Shown here piece by piece: positions 25,379 through 34,390 of a DNA stretch of 64,000 bases (position 1 is the first letter of the stretch; each line of letters opens with the position of its first letter). The translations under genes were made by a program, and so were the position numbers. A model generated the notes under the pieces. That model ran no database searches. It was not told where the DNA came from and saw only the letters and a program-made list of their open reading frames with translations. The stretch is from Carboxylicivirga sediminis (GTDB lineage: Bacteria; Bacteroidota; Bacteroidia; Bacteroidales; Marinilabiliaceae): assembly GCF_018156225.1 (NCBI RefSeq), contig NZ_JAGTAR010000027.1, positions 22,792-86,791 on the forward strand, read 5' to 3'.

Positions 25379-26821
25379 ATGAAAAAAATAGCGTTGGGAA
25401 TGATGCTGGGACTATTCTGTCTTTCAGCTACGGCACAGAGGATTGATGAATTTAAAGCCGAAACATCTTATTTAACATATCCACGAATTCCGGTAAAAGA
25501 TATCGACTGGAACCAGATTAAGGCTGAAGTGGCTCACTCAGACATCTCATTGGGTGACAAAACCGTGCACAAAGGGGCCAATCTTTGTAAGGCCAAAGGG
25601 GCGAGCATTAAAGATGCCAAAGTCATTGAGAATTATTACTACGAGGTAAAGCACCAAACGCCATCAGGTATTTTGCGTATCACTGACAATACCGGTATGG
25701 TGTTGTTAAGCAAAAAAACTTCGGAAGCTGGTAATTCAAGCACCATGTTTGGTAAAGACGATTGTTATTTTCTGGAAGCCATACTGGTAGATGTTTGGAA
25801 AAAGCAGGCAGATACTTACAAAGAAATAGTGGCAGAGGATGAGTTTGCTAATGTGCAGGCCAAGGCGCAGGATTTTGTTGATAAGGCCGTGATGTTTCGC
25901 TATGTTGATGAAGAAGTAGAGGTATTCTATCCTAAAACCAGTAAAGAGCATAATTACGATGCCTTACAAGCGGTAGCCCAAGAGGCTGCAGAGGCTTATA
26001 GGCTGATAAATGCCGATTATCAGCATGCAGAGGCGAAAGCTAAACTGGAGACGGCCATTGCTGCCTGGGAAAAGGAATTGGAGCAGACGAATCTGAATGA
26101 TCGTAAATCACGCATCAATAAAAAAGTGGCGGCTACTTTACGGGCCAATATGGCTTTGGCTTATGCCTATCTTCAACAGTATAACGATGCCATTGTGCAG
26201 GTTAATAAGGCACTGAATATGTATTCGGGCATGTCCAGTAATCGCACCATGAAATGGGAAGTACTGCGCGATCGTTGCAATGAGCAAAATGGATACTACC
26301 TTTTAAATAAAGATACTGAAGTGGATTTGTCAGCACGTCAGGTGGAAGTGACCAACCGCGGAATGGCTGCTTATGAAGAATTTAAAAACGACTATAGTGC
26401 CTATGCGTCAAAGCAGCAAATGAACGAATACGCTGCAGCTAAAGATGCGCACGATAAAGCGGTTGAGTCGGGAGAATTAAACCCATATGAGTCCATGGTA
26501 ACTCATACATCAACTCAGGGCTATATGCTGATGTATATGTCATTTAACAAGCTGGGCGAGTTTCCGGTAGAGGTGTGCGATCTGACCCAGTTGAACCAAA
26601 TTTACTTTAAGAACCAGGACATTGAGAGTATCCCGGTTGAAATTGGCCAGTTGGTTAATCTGAAGCGTTTGGATCTGTCAAAGAATCGTATTCAGCTTAT
26701 CCCCGATGAAATTGGTGCCTGTAAGGAATTGAAGACAATTATTCTGAAAGGTAATCCACTTCCTCAAAGTGAGTTGGATAAATTGGCGAAGCTATTGCCT
26801 GACTGTAAAGTGAAAATGTAA
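25379..26821 (+). CDS. Secreted protein with C-terminal leucine-rich repeats
   Basis: 480 residues. Signal peptide about 1-19 (ending LSATAQ). The long middle is helical and TPR-like around 240-300 (ATLRANMALAYAYLQQYNDAI). The C-terminus (about 395-470) has LRR units: FNKLGEFPVEVCDLTQLNQIY, IESIPVEIGQLVNLKRLDLS and IQLIPDEIGACKELKTIILK, closed by a cap NPLPQSELDKLAKLLP. Residues 1-240 match no family I know. A foldable leader precedes the ATG and a hairpin terminator follows at 26845. A protein-protein interaction role in the periplasm or at the surface is inferred from the LRRs only. Confidence 0.72.
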   Translation: MKKIALGMMLGLFCLSATAQRIDEFKAETSYLTYPRIPVKDIDWNQIKAEVAHSDISLGDKTVHKGANLCKAKGASIKDAKVIENYYYEVKHQTPSGILRITDNTGMVLLSKKTSEAGNSSTMFGKDDCYFLEAILVDVWKKQADTYKEIVAEDEFANVQAKAQDFVDKAVMFRYVDEEVEVFYPKTSKEHNYDALQAVAQEAAEAYRLINADYQHAEAKAKLETAIAAWEKELEQTNLNDRKSRINKKVAATLRANMALAYAYLQQYNDAIVQVNKALNMYSGMSSNRTMKWEVLRDRCNEQNGYYLLNKDTEVDLSARQVEVTNRGMAAYEEFKNDYSAYASKQQMNEYAAAKDAHDKAVESGELNPYESMVTHTSTQGYMLMYMSFNKLGEFPVEVCDLTQLNQIYFKNQDIESIPVEIGQLVNLKRLDLSKNRIQLIPDEIGACKELKTIILKGNPLPQSELDKLAKLLPDCKVKM

Positions 26822-26842
26822 TTCAATCAATACGTCATTCTG

Positions 26843-26873
26843 AAGCCATCTCATTTTAGGGGTGGCTTTTTAT
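26843..26873 (+). terminator. Terminator of the LRR gene
   Basis: AGCCATCTC and GGGGTGGCT pair with wobble pairs around ATTTTA, followed by TTTTTA. Confidence 0.75.
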
Positions 26874-26986
26874 TTCTAGCTTATATAAAGGAGAACAAAT
26901 GATTATATAATCAGTCGTTTTCTGTTGTAAGCCAATAGAAAACGCATTGGCTCACTCAATATATGATTGTCCTTAATAGTTTTTTA

Positions 26987-27532
26987 TTAAAAATACACCT
27001 GAACACCCACCGAGATTAGGTGGTAACTGTTGCTAAACAGCTTGGTGTCGATATCGGCTTCGAGCATAAAGGTCATGTTCTCTTTAATCCATATTTCCAG
27101 GTTGATAGGAATCCATACCGGCATGCGGGTGGTGTTGGCAAATACAATATCGGCATCCAGGCCGGTGGACAGGCGCGCCCCTTTGCCCACATTAAACGAT
27201 AGCAAACCCGTTAGGTCGAGTGCCACATCATTGAAGGAATGGATACCGGCTGCAAATGAAAAGTTTTTACTTTTACTAAACTGCAGGTCCATACCAACAA
27301 AGTTGCTGTTGCCCAATACGCCCAGCTTCATGCCTAAATCAATGCCCTGTGCAATACCAAAACCGCCGTTCATAAACAGCATCAGCTGATCGTTGCCATT
27401 AGTTACCAACAGGGTGGGCATCATGCCAAAGTTCCCTTTGCCTTTACCCACCATTTGTGGCGATCCAAACACCTGTGCGTTAGCGACCCATGCCGTGCCA
27501 AAAAGCAGAGCTATTAATATTAGTTTCTTCAT
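26987..27532 (-). CDS. Small outer-membrane beta-barrel-like protein
   Basis: 181 residues from ATG 27530-27532 (MKKLILIALLFGTAWVANAQ); the upstream frame adds only MQLLYIFGR and is rejected. The mature part has about eight strands with Gly turns (MLFMNGGFGIAQGIDLGMKLG; LSFNVGKGARLSTGLDADIVF) and ends VGVQVYF, a typical outer-membrane C-terminal strand. No named family recognised. A TACCTTTG -7 box lies upstream at 27557-27564. Single-gene unit. Confidence 0.68.
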   Translation of the reverse strand: MKKLILIALLFGTAWVANAQVFGSPQMVGKGKGNFGMMPTLLVTNGNDQLMLFMNGGFGIAQGIDLGMKLGVLGNSNFVGMDLQFSKSKNFSFAAGIHSFNDVALDLTGLLSFNVGKGARLSTGLDADIVFANTTRMPVWIPINLEIWIKENMTFMLEADIDTKLFSNSYHLISVGVQVYF

Positions 27533-27556
27533 CCGTCCAAAAATGTATAATAGCTG

Positions 27557-27564
27557 CAAAGGTA
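27557..27564 (-). promoter_or_regulatory. Candidate -7 box for the small barrel gene
   Basis: Minus strand TACCTTTG fits TAnnTTTG exactly, 24 bases before the ATG. No clear -33 element. Confidence 0.4.
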
Positions 27565-27793
27565 ATGGATGGTTGTCTACCCTATACCTAATAATCCTTA
27601 ACTTTTATCAAATGGCAAAGTAGCTTCTGGTCGTTAGTACAGCTTTTCTTCATTTTGTCGTCCGGAACTGTAACCTTGGCTTCTTTTTTGCTTGGCAAAG
27701 CCTTCAATCTGTTTATTTCAGAAGGGAAAATTGTGTTAGAGTAATTGGTGCAGGGGCAAGGCAATGCTTATTTGTGCCAAGAAAGGAAGAGTT

Positions 27794-29011
27794 ATGACCA
27801 TCAGTAAAGATTCAAAATATTTTATACCAGCCATCACCATTTTGCTTGCTATGCTAACGGCTATGTCGCCGCTGGCTATCGACACCTACCTGTCGTCCAT
27901 GCCCATTATGGCCGAATATTTTGGGGTAACCATTAACCTGGTTGAGATAACTTTAACGGTCTATTTCCTGGGATTTGCTATGGGTAATTTCTTTGGCGGA
28001 CCCTTGTCCGATGCCTTTGGCCGGAAAACCCTGGCCATGACGGGTATCACACTCTACATCTTGTCGGCACTCAGCATTCCTTTTTGTCGCACCATAGAGC
28101 AGGTGTGGGTGTTAAGGGCTGTTCAGGCTTTTGGTGGCGGCTTTTCGTCGGTAACGGCCATGGTGTTTGTACGCGACTGGTTTAAAGGAGCCAAGGTAGC
28201 CCGACTGGCCACCATGGTGGGTATGGTCATGATGTTTGCACCATTGGTGTCGCCCATCATTGGCACCGCATTGGGGCAACTAATTGGGTGGCAGTCTATT
28301 TTCTGGTTCTTAGCAGCCTATGGTGTGGTATTGTGGGTATTGTTTTATGCCTTTATGCCTGAGTCGAGGGAAGCGCACCTGATTACCCGACGTATTACCC
28401 CCGGGCAATTTTTCAGCAAATACAAGCTATTCTTTCAGTCGAGGCCGGCTGTGCTACTGCTATTGGCTACTGCCTTTTCTATGAGTGGCATGTTTGTATT
28501 CATCACCAGTTCATCGTTTATCTACCTCGAATATTTCGGCATGAAACCCGAGGTGTTTCCGATTTTATTTGCCGCCAATGTATTGCTCAACGTGGTACTG
28601 TCCTTACTTAATAACCGATTGCTTAAAAAATACTCACCCCAGCTGCTTCTAAAAACAGGTTTGTTGGCCGGATTGGTGGCGGCTACGCTTATATTTATTT
28701 ACACCGTTGATGGCGAGGCACATTTTATTCCGGTATTTGCCGGCGTAGTGTTTTATATTGGCAGCCTGGGCATGGTGTTTGGTAATGCCACCGCTACTAT
28801 TCTGAACCTCCTGCCAAAAATTAGTGGAGCGGCCAATGCCATGATTGGTGTTACCCGCTTTATTGCCAGCTTTCTGATTGGTTCGCTAACCGCCGTGTTT
28901 TATACGGGCAACCTGCTGCCACTGGGTATCAGTATGTTTGTGTGCGCGCTATTGGCCAATGGCTTCTATTGGTTATATAAAAGGAGTGAACGTGACCTAA
29001 TATGCCGGTAA
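27794..29011 (+). CDS. MFS drug/multidrug transporter, Bcr/CflA family
   Basis: 405 residues from ATG 27794, preceded by an AGGAAGAG stretch; an upstream ATG at 27764 would add ten polar residues. Twelve TM helices. Bcr/CflA marks: LAMLTAMSPLAIDTYLSSMP with the membrane-embedded Asp, then VEITLTVYFLGFAMGNFFGG with PLSDAFGRKT in loop 2-3, and RAVQAFGGGFSSVTAMVFVRDWF. Proton-driven exporter of the inner membrane; substrates of relatives include bicyclomycin, chloramphenicol and amino acids, so none is assigned. Isolated gene with long flanks; not linked to a regulator here. Confidence 0.88.
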   Translation: MTISKDSKYFIPAITILLAMLTAMSPLAIDTYLSSMPIMAEYFGVTINLVEITLTVYFLGFAMGNFFGGPLSDAFGRKTLAMTGITLYILSALSIPFCRTIEQVWVLRAVQAFGGGFSSVTAMVFVRDWFKGAKVARLATMVGMVMMFAPLVSPIIGTALGQLIGWQSIFWFLAAYGVVLWVLFYAFMPESREAHLITRRITPGQFFSKYKLFFQSRPAVLLLLATAFSMSGMFVFITSSSFIYLEYFGMKPEVFPILFAANVLLNVVLSLLNNRLLKKYSPQLLLKTGLLAGLVAATLIFIYTVDGEAHFIPVFAGVVFYIGSLGMVFGNATATILNLLPKISGAANAMIGVTRFIASFLIGSLTAVFYTGNLLPLGISMFVCALLANGFYWLYKRSERDLICR

Positions 29012-29503
29012 AGTAATTTAGGCATATGTATTTACGGTCAGGTACTTAGCAATAAAACATATAGATGTATGAAGACTTATGCTTAATTCAATCTAAATTA
29101 CAATTATATCCAGAATATTTTCTCTAATACCCATTGTGCCAATCAAATAGACTTATTTCTTGAGCTTCGAATCTGATTGTTTACCCAATTCATTTTCAGA
29201 ATATTATAATTATTGACTATATTTCATTTGACTTTTAATTACACCTAATACCGTTGCTCGAATGAAAAGAGTTGCTTTGCTGGACCGTACCTTTTTAGGT
29301 GCAGTACTTCTGGCTCTGTTTGATTGTGTGTACAACCTATTTCAGACAGGCATCAAAGAATTAAACAGGGCGAGGTCCGGCCTGTTAACTGCCTCTTACC
29401 TGCTTTCCTCTGTTTTTGTTGGCATTTTCGCTAATAGCCCAATGGCCATTTTGCTTCTACCCAGATGGTGTACCACTGCATTACCATTACAATCCAAACA
29501 TAC
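29012..29503. other. 492-base intergenic region, no supported gene
   Basis: AT-rich first half without a recognisable promoter box. An 81-codon open frame (29262-29507) overlaps the start of the DUF5777 gene and reads like hydrophobic noise rather than a family. Short stems such as AACAGG...CCTGTT near 29364-29387 are unremarkable. Confidence 0.5.
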
Positions 29504-30385
29504 ATGAAGAATCTACTTACTCTTGCCTTTACAATTCTTATTGGGCTTGCCTCAATGGCCCAGGAAGTTGTTCCAGAAAACACTATTGAGAAAGACTTAC
29601 CGGTAAGCGAACCATTTTTAAGCGGTCTACTGGTCGATAACCAAACCACCTTTATACCTGTCAAAAAAACTTTCGAATTTATGATCCAACATAAGTTTGG
29701 AAATATGGATAATGGCATAAAGGATGTTTTCGGTATATATGCGCCGGGTGCTTTCATCAGAACCGGAGTCAACTATGTACCACTTAAGAATATGCAGGTT
29801 GGTTATGGTTTGCATTTAGTGAGAATGTACAGCGATTTTTCGCTGAAATATACTTTACTGGAGCAAACCCGTAAAAACAGGATTCCGGTGGCTGTAGGCT
29901 TTTATGGCAATATGGCTATTGATGGCCGCGAAAAGGAGGTGTTTGGTACAGGTTATACCTTCTCTGATCGCTTATCTTATTTTGCCCAACTTATTGTTGG
30001 TCGTAAATTTGGTGAGGTGGCCAGTATTCAGGCCAATACCAGTTTCTCGCATTTTAATGCTACAGAGCTGGGCATGGATCATGACAAAATAGCTGTTGGA
30101 TTGAATGGCCGCATAACCGTTAACTATAAGCATGCCATATTATTTCAGTGCGATGTGCCACTGGAACTGAATTCAATTACCGAGCACCGTGAGTTTACCA
30201 ATACACCTTATGCAAATATTGGCCTGGGTTGGGAAATAAGAACCAGTGCACACGTATTTCAGCTGTATATTTCATCGTCAGACGGATTTTTGCCACAGCA
30301 CAATATGCTGTTTAATCGCAACGATTTCAGGGAGGGCCAAATCAGGTTTGGATTTACCATTACACGTTTATACAACTTCTTTTAA
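29504..30385 (+). CDS. DUF5777 family outer-membrane beta-barrel protein
   Basis: 293 residues from ATG 29504 (MKNLLTLAFTILIGLASMAQ signal); the longer frame from 29465 has no signal. The mature start carries QTTFIPVKKTFEFMIQHKFG, followed by a barrel with KNMQVGYGLHLVRMYSDFSL, YGNMAIDG and a terminal RFGFTITRLYNFF. This matches my recollection of DUF5777, a Bacteroidetes barrel often beside c-type cytochromes. The cytochrome c gene starts 21 bases downstream, and the heme chemoreceptor after that. Role probably in periplasmic redox or electron traffic at the outer membrane; not proven. Confidence 0.75.
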   Translation: MKNLLTLAFTILIGLASMAQEVVPENTIEKDLPVSEPFLSGLLVDNQTTFIPVKKTFEFMIQHKFGNMDNGIKDVFGIYAPGAFIRTGVNYVPLKNMQVGYGLHLVRMYSDFSLKYTLLEQTRKNRIPVAVGFYGNMAIDGREKEVFGTGYTFSDRLSYFAQLIVGRKFGEVASIQANTSFSHFNATELGMDHDKIAVGLNGRITVNYKHAILFQCDVPLELNSITEHREFTNTPYANIGLGWEIRTSAHVFQLYISSSDGFLPQHNMLFNRNDFREGQIRFGFTITRLYNFF

Positions 30386-30406
30386 TACTAAATAAACATA
30401 ACTACT

Positions 30407-30826
30407 ATGAAAAAACATCTGTTTAAACTCGCGATTATAGCGCTTTTGGCTATCATCCACATGTCGTTTACGACTAAAACAAGCAATCAGGAGCACACTA
30501 AGAAAGAAGTGCCTGCCGAATATCAAAACAAAGAAAATCCATACAAGAATGATGCATCCTTGAAAATGATTGGTCTTCGCAATTTTAATCGTCATTGTGT
30601 TTCATGCCATGGCAAAAAAGGCAAAGGTGATGGCGTAATGGCTAAGAATATGAAAACGCTTCCGGGCGACTTGTCGGCTAAATACATGGAAGAATATACC
30701 GATGGAGAACTCTATTATTTGTCATTTGTGGGCATTGCCGACCGGCCAGACTTTATGAAACTGATTCCGGAGGAAGAAGCCAAATGGGCCGTTGTAAACT
30801 ATGTGAGAGCACTTCAGGACCAATAA
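30407..30826 (+). CDS. Monoheme class I cytochrome c
   Basis: 139 residues with signal peptide (about 1-21). One heme site, CVSCH at 64-68 in NFNRHCVSCHGKKGKGDGVM, typical of small soluble cytochromes. Met ligands could be MKTLPGD or DFMKLIP; the usual AVVNYVRALQ last helix closes the fold (WAVVNYVRALQDQ). Periplasmic electron carrier; partners unknown. Co-transcribed with the DUF5777 barrel (21-base gap) and followed by a chemoreceptor that has its own heme motif. Confidence 0.9.
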   Translation: MKKHLFKLAIIALLAIIHMSFTTKTSNQEHTKKEVPAEYQNKENPYKNDASLKMIGLRNFNRHCVSCHGKKGKGDGVMAKNMKTLPGDLSAKYMEEYTDGELYYLSFVGIADRPDFMKLIPEEEAKWAVVNYVRALQDQ

Positions 30827-30841
30827 GCAGACAATTGGGCA

Positions 30842-30930
30842 AGCAAAGCTCGTTTGCTTCATGAATGCAGTATCTAATGAGGGAACTACCGCAGAAGGCA
30901 GGAAGCTTTGCTAATAGCTGCATGCAGCTA
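30842..30930 (+). other. Foldable intergenic segment before the chemoreceptor gene
   Basis: AGCAAAGC (30842-30849) is complementary to GCTTTGCT (30905-30912), enclosing about 55 GC-richer bases. It is followed by the perfect 16-base palindrome TAGCTGCATGCAGCTA (30915-30930). It might be a terminator-free structured leader, an operator, or chance. No known riboswitch pattern seen. Confidence 0.35.
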
Positions 30931-31006
30931 ATGAAAATTACTTAATCGGGATAAGCAATTTTTATAAAACCTAAATGATTAATTAAACACTTTTAACCAC
31001 AAGCCC

Positions 31007-32476
31007 ATGTCATTAAAAAGAAAATTACTTTTACTTGTTATACTACCGGTTCTATCCTGCGGTGTTATTGCCTTGCTGGTATCATCCATGCGCATTTATT
31101 CACAAGGAATTGATGACCTGGAAAACAAGAGCAATTCCATACTTGATTTATATACTATGCATTTCTTACGATACCACACAGATGGGAGTATGTCGGAAGA
31201 TAATGCCGGTGAAACAGAAGACCTATTGGAAGGCTCCTATGAATTCAGGATTGTTTCACAGGAGGCCTTAAATAAGAATCATCAGGCAACAGCGGAAGAA
31301 GTTACATATGAAAACACATTGAAGGAAAACAATCTTCAGTCGCTTAAGGTATTTGATGACCAAACCAGTGAACTGCGAATTATACGGCCAGTGTATTACA
31401 GTGATGAACTCAACTGCGCATTTTGTCATAATCAGGGGCAGAGTCAAACAGCTTTGCATGCTGGCGATATCAGAGGCCTGTTTATTGTGTCTACCAGCAC
31501 CGAACCGGTTTATAAGAGTGTCAAGTCATCGGTATTACAGATTTCGGCTTTTACGCTCTGCATTATAGTGATTGCCATTTTCATTAGTTTTATCATTATC
31601 CGGCGTATTAATAATTCATTTAAAGGCATTCTGCAAACCAGTAAACGCATAGCCAATGGCGACCTGACAGTGGATATTGATGCACAAAGCAATGATGAAC
31701 TTGGTGAAATAGGCAAGAGTCTTCACCAGATGATTGAGAGTATACGCAAAATAGTCACTTCAATCACCACAGGTGCCAACAACATTGCTGTGGCTAGTGA
31801 AGAGTTGAGTATTAGTTCAACCAGGGTGTCGGAGGCGGCCACTCAGCAGGCCAGCTCGCTGGAGGAAGTTTCGGCCTCCATGGAAGAAATGCTTGCTTCC
31901 ATTCAGCAAAACACAGCCAATTCTGATCAGACACGCACAAAGGCAGCCAAAGCTGCCCAATCTATGGTCAACGTTAGTAACTCAACCGATAAGAGCCTGA
32001 ATGCCATACAGAGTATTTCCTCTAAAATTGGTATTATCAATGATATAGCTAACCAAACCAACATTCTGGCGCTGAATGCAGCTGTGGAATCGGCTCGTGC
32101 GGGGTCTGCAGGTCGAGGCTTTGCAGTAGTGGCCAACGAGGTTAAAAACCTGGCCGAGCTAAGCAAAAGTGCAGCTGAAGAGATTGTGAAGCTATCAGGC
32201 TCAAGCGTCGAAGTTTCGGAGGAAGCAGTACGCCTGGTCTCAGAAACCATACCCGAGATTGAGCGGACGGCTGAGCTGATGCACGAGGTTTACACGGCAA
32301 GCAATGAACAAAATGTAGGCTCTGAGCAGATTAATGCAGTATTGTCGGAGCTTAACCGTTCAACGCAAGTAAACGCTGAAACAGCCGAAGAATTAACCAG
32401 TAATGCTGAAGAGCTGAAGATGCAGGCACAAGAGTTTAAGCAGTTGGTGGCATTCTTTAAGTTGGCTAAGCAATAG
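31007..32476 (+). CDS. Methyl-accepting chemotaxis protein with periplasmic c-type heme site
   Basis: 489 residues. TM1 is near 7-27 and TM2 near 175-198 ([20 protein letters not shown]). Between them, a Tll0287-like (DUF3365-type) sensor domain carries CAFCH at 137-141, a single c-type heme motif. HAMP follows (about 199-250: [20 protein letters not shown]). The signalling domain has the invariant tip [20 protein letters not shown] and [21 protein letters not shown] redox, oxygen or NO-type stimulus is expected from the heme; output goes to CheA/CheW, not in this window. The gene follows a cytochrome c and barrel pair by 180 bases. Confidence 0.92.
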   Translation: MSLKRKLLLLVILPVLSCGVIALLVSSMRIYSQGIDDLENKSNSILDLYTMHFLRYHTDGSMSEDNAGETEDLLEGSYEFRIVSQEALNKNHQATAEEVTYENTLKENNLQSLKVFDDQTSELRIIRPVYYSDELNCAFCHNQGQSQTALHAGDIRGLFIVSTSTEPVYKSVKSSVLQISAFTLCIIVIAIFISFIIIRRINNSFKGILQTSKRIANGDLTVDIDAQSNDELGEIGKSLHQMIESIRKIVTSITTGANNIAVASEELSISSTRVSEAATQQASSLEEVSASMEEMLASIQQNTANSDQTRTKAAKAAQSMVNVSNSTDKSLNAIQSISSKIGIINDIANQTNILALNAAVESARAGSAGRGFAVVANEVKNLAELSKSAAEEIVKLSGSSVEVSEEAVRLVSETIPEIERTAELMHEVYTASNEQNVGSEQINAVLSELNRSTQVNAETAEELTSNAEELKMQAQEFKQLVAFFKLAKQ

Positions 32477-32518
32477 GGCTAATATGCCATAACATACTAT
32501 CGCATAAGATATTTATAA

Positions 32519-32548
32519 GGCCACCCTAAAGCGGGTGGCTTTTTTATT
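32519..32548 (+). terminator. Terminator of the chemoreceptor gene
   Basis: GGCCACCC and GGGTGGCT pair around TAAAGC and are followed by TTTTTTA. Confidence 0.88.
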
Positions 32549-32734
32549 TGATGGCAGTTGGATATGTATATGATAGGCGAGTATTTTTTGATGGCTGTTC
32601 ATCAACACACACGCTCATAGATTATGCTTTGAGATAAAGTAGTTTTTTGTTTGTGAATAGAATATATCACTCAAAAACCTGTGTAAATAATGCTAGCATA
32701 TTAATTAACTATTAAGATTAAAAAAATGTCAACC

Positions 32735-32771
32735 GACCATTTGGTCTAATGTAAAGAATTACATTACTTTG
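32735..32771 (+). promoter_or_regulatory. Promoter and operator-like palindrome of the nuclease/TonB locus
   Basis: GACCA-TT-TGGTC (32735-32746) is a 12-base inverted repeat. It overlaps a TTTG -33 element (32740-32743), which is followed after 20 bases by TTACTTTG (32764-32771), one base off the TAnnTTTG consensus. A dimeric regulator at this site would block or direct polymerase. No regulator gene is adjacent. Confidence 0.45.
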
Positions 32772-32913
32772 TTACCGACGAAGGGAAAGCTACTTATAAG
32801 TGTTTTTGCTTAGAATAACCTGACCCAAACAGTGGTTTATTCAAGTGCTTGAGCATTTTTTATGTAGATTATGAGATAAAGAATAGTGAACCTACATCTA
32901 TAATTTAAACGCA

Positions 32914-34365
32914 ATGAATAAACCAGTCTATTGGATTTCATGTGCACTCTTTATTCTTAGTTGCTTCGCCTGTGATAAGGACGAGGTAAATAATAAAGAA
33001 TCAATCAATGAAGTCTATTTAAATCTTGACCTTAAAAGTATTAGTGCGTCTGTGTTAGATAATCATCTGATGCAAATCAGCGACGCTGAGGGTGCTGTTG
33101 TAAGCGAATTTACCGATTTGCAAAACCTGCCTGGTCAAATAGAACTACCAGGTGGCGATTATACTGCTGAAGTGCTCTCGGAAATAACAACTCCCGCATT
33201 TGATCAGCCTTTATATGGCGGTACACAAAACTTCACGGTGACAGATCAAAATACAACATCATTAAGCCTAACACTTACACAATCAAACTTTGGGGTAAAG
33301 GTGGTTTATGCCGATGATTTTAAAACTGTCAACACTAATTATTCGACAGTCATTAGTAATGAACATGGCTCCTTAAGTTACAGTGATTCAGAAACCCGTT
33401 TTGGTTATTTTGTAGAAGGGCCAATTTCTGTGGTTCTTACCTATACCGATGCTGATGGGATTATCCAAACGGAAGAAAATGTACTGGAAGCAAGTAATCC
33501 GTCCATTGCAGCAGGTACCGCATTGACAATAAAATTTCAGACAAGTGAAGATGCTACCTATACCGGTTATTATGCACAGGCCTCAAATAAAACAGGTCTT
33601 GAGTTAAAGGCTACTTTAGGTGATATCATTTCTGCAGGATATAACGAACGTTCATATGCTGACTTGTGGGAGATCTACAAGGTCTCGGATATAAGAACCG
33701 ATGGAACTATCTGGGATATGTATTCTGATAATCCAACCGGCCCCGAAACATATGTTTACTACCCAGGAGGAGATCAGTGCGGTAACTATTCTGGCGAAGG
33801 TGATTGTTACAACCGTGAGCACTCGGTGCCTAAAAGCTGGTTTAATGATGCCGCACCAATGTACACCGACATGGTTCACCTGGTGCCTACCGATGGATAT
33901 GTCAATAGTAAGCGAAGCAATTATCCTTTTGGAGAAGTAGGCAGTGTTACCTGGACATCGGATAACGGCTGTGTTGTGGGTTCTGCTCGTAACGGTTTGG
34001 GATATTCAGGAACTGTATTTGAACCCATCGATGAGTATAAAGGTGATTTTGCCCGCATCTACTTTTATTTTGTAACGCGTTATGATGATAGAGTGGCCGG
34101 ATGGAATAGTGTAATGTTTAGCTCTGATGCTTATGGGTTGGACCAATGGGCTATTACTATGCTTTTGGACTGGAGTGCGAATGATCCGGTGAGTGATAAG
34201 GAAAGAGAGCGAAATGAGCACATTCAGGACTTTCAAAACAACCGTAATCCATATGTCGATCATCCGGAGTTTATAGATAAAATATGGGGACAGTTGAAGT
34301 CAAGCCAAAAACTTAAAAGTGGGGTCGCAGTTCAAGCGGCTGAATTAACCTTATCAGTTAACTAA
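32914..34365 (+). CDS. Endonuclease I family lipoprotein with N-terminal DUF4493-like module
   Basis: 483 residues. Lipoprotein signal with lipobox SCFAC (Cys near 20), so probably surface or periplasm anchored. Residues about 30-210 form a beta-rich module whose block GQIELPGGDYTAEVLSE..TTPAFDQPLYGG aligns closely with the DUF4493 lipoprotein two genes downstream. The catalytic part (about 215-460) is endonuclease I (EndA/Bsn type): YNREHSVPKSWF with the beta-beta-alpha-metal His near 303, then DMVHLVPTDGYVNSKRSN and NEHIQDFQNNRNPYVDHPEF. These enzymes cut DNA, some also RNA, without sequence preference. First gene of the locus. Confidence 0.9.
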   Translation: MNKPVYWISCALFILSCFACDKDEVNNKESINEVYLNLDLKSISASVLDNHLMQISDAEGAVVSEFTDLQNLPGQIELPGGDYTAEVLSEITTPAFDQPLYGGTQNFTVTDQNTTSLSLTLTQSNFGVKVVYADDFKTVNTNYSTVISNEHGSLSYSDSETRFGYFVEGPISVVLTYTDADGIIQTEENVLEASNPSIAAGTALTIKFQTSEDATYTGYYAQASNKTGLELKATLGDIISAGYNERSYADLWEIYKVSDIRTDGTIWDMYSDNPTGPETYVYYPGGDQCGNYSGEGDCYNREHSVPKSWFNDAAPMYTDMVHLVPTDGYVNSKRSNYPFGEVGSVTWTSDNGCVVGSARNGLGYSGTVFEPIDEYKGDFARIYFYFVTRYDDRVAGWNSVMFSSDAYGLDQWAITMLLDWSANDPVSDKERERNEHIQDFQNNRNPYVDHPEFIDKIWGQLKSSQKLKSGVAVQAAELTLSVN

Positions 34366-34390
34366 ATCAGAGAAAAAAATCAATCAACTT

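Larger units (their letters stand above)
32477..32913. other. 437-base intergenic region with promoter of the nuclease locus
   Basis: Holds the chemoreceptor terminator (32519-32545) and a promoter overlapped by an inverted repeat (32735-32771). The remaining 140-base leader before the endonuclease I ATG shows nothing further that I can support. Confidence 0.55.

Noticed and set aside
29262..29507. 81-codon hydrophobic open frame before the DUF5777 gene
   Set aside because: Overlaps the true signal peptide start of the next gene and lacks a recognisable family or promoter; could be reopened if conserved in relatives.
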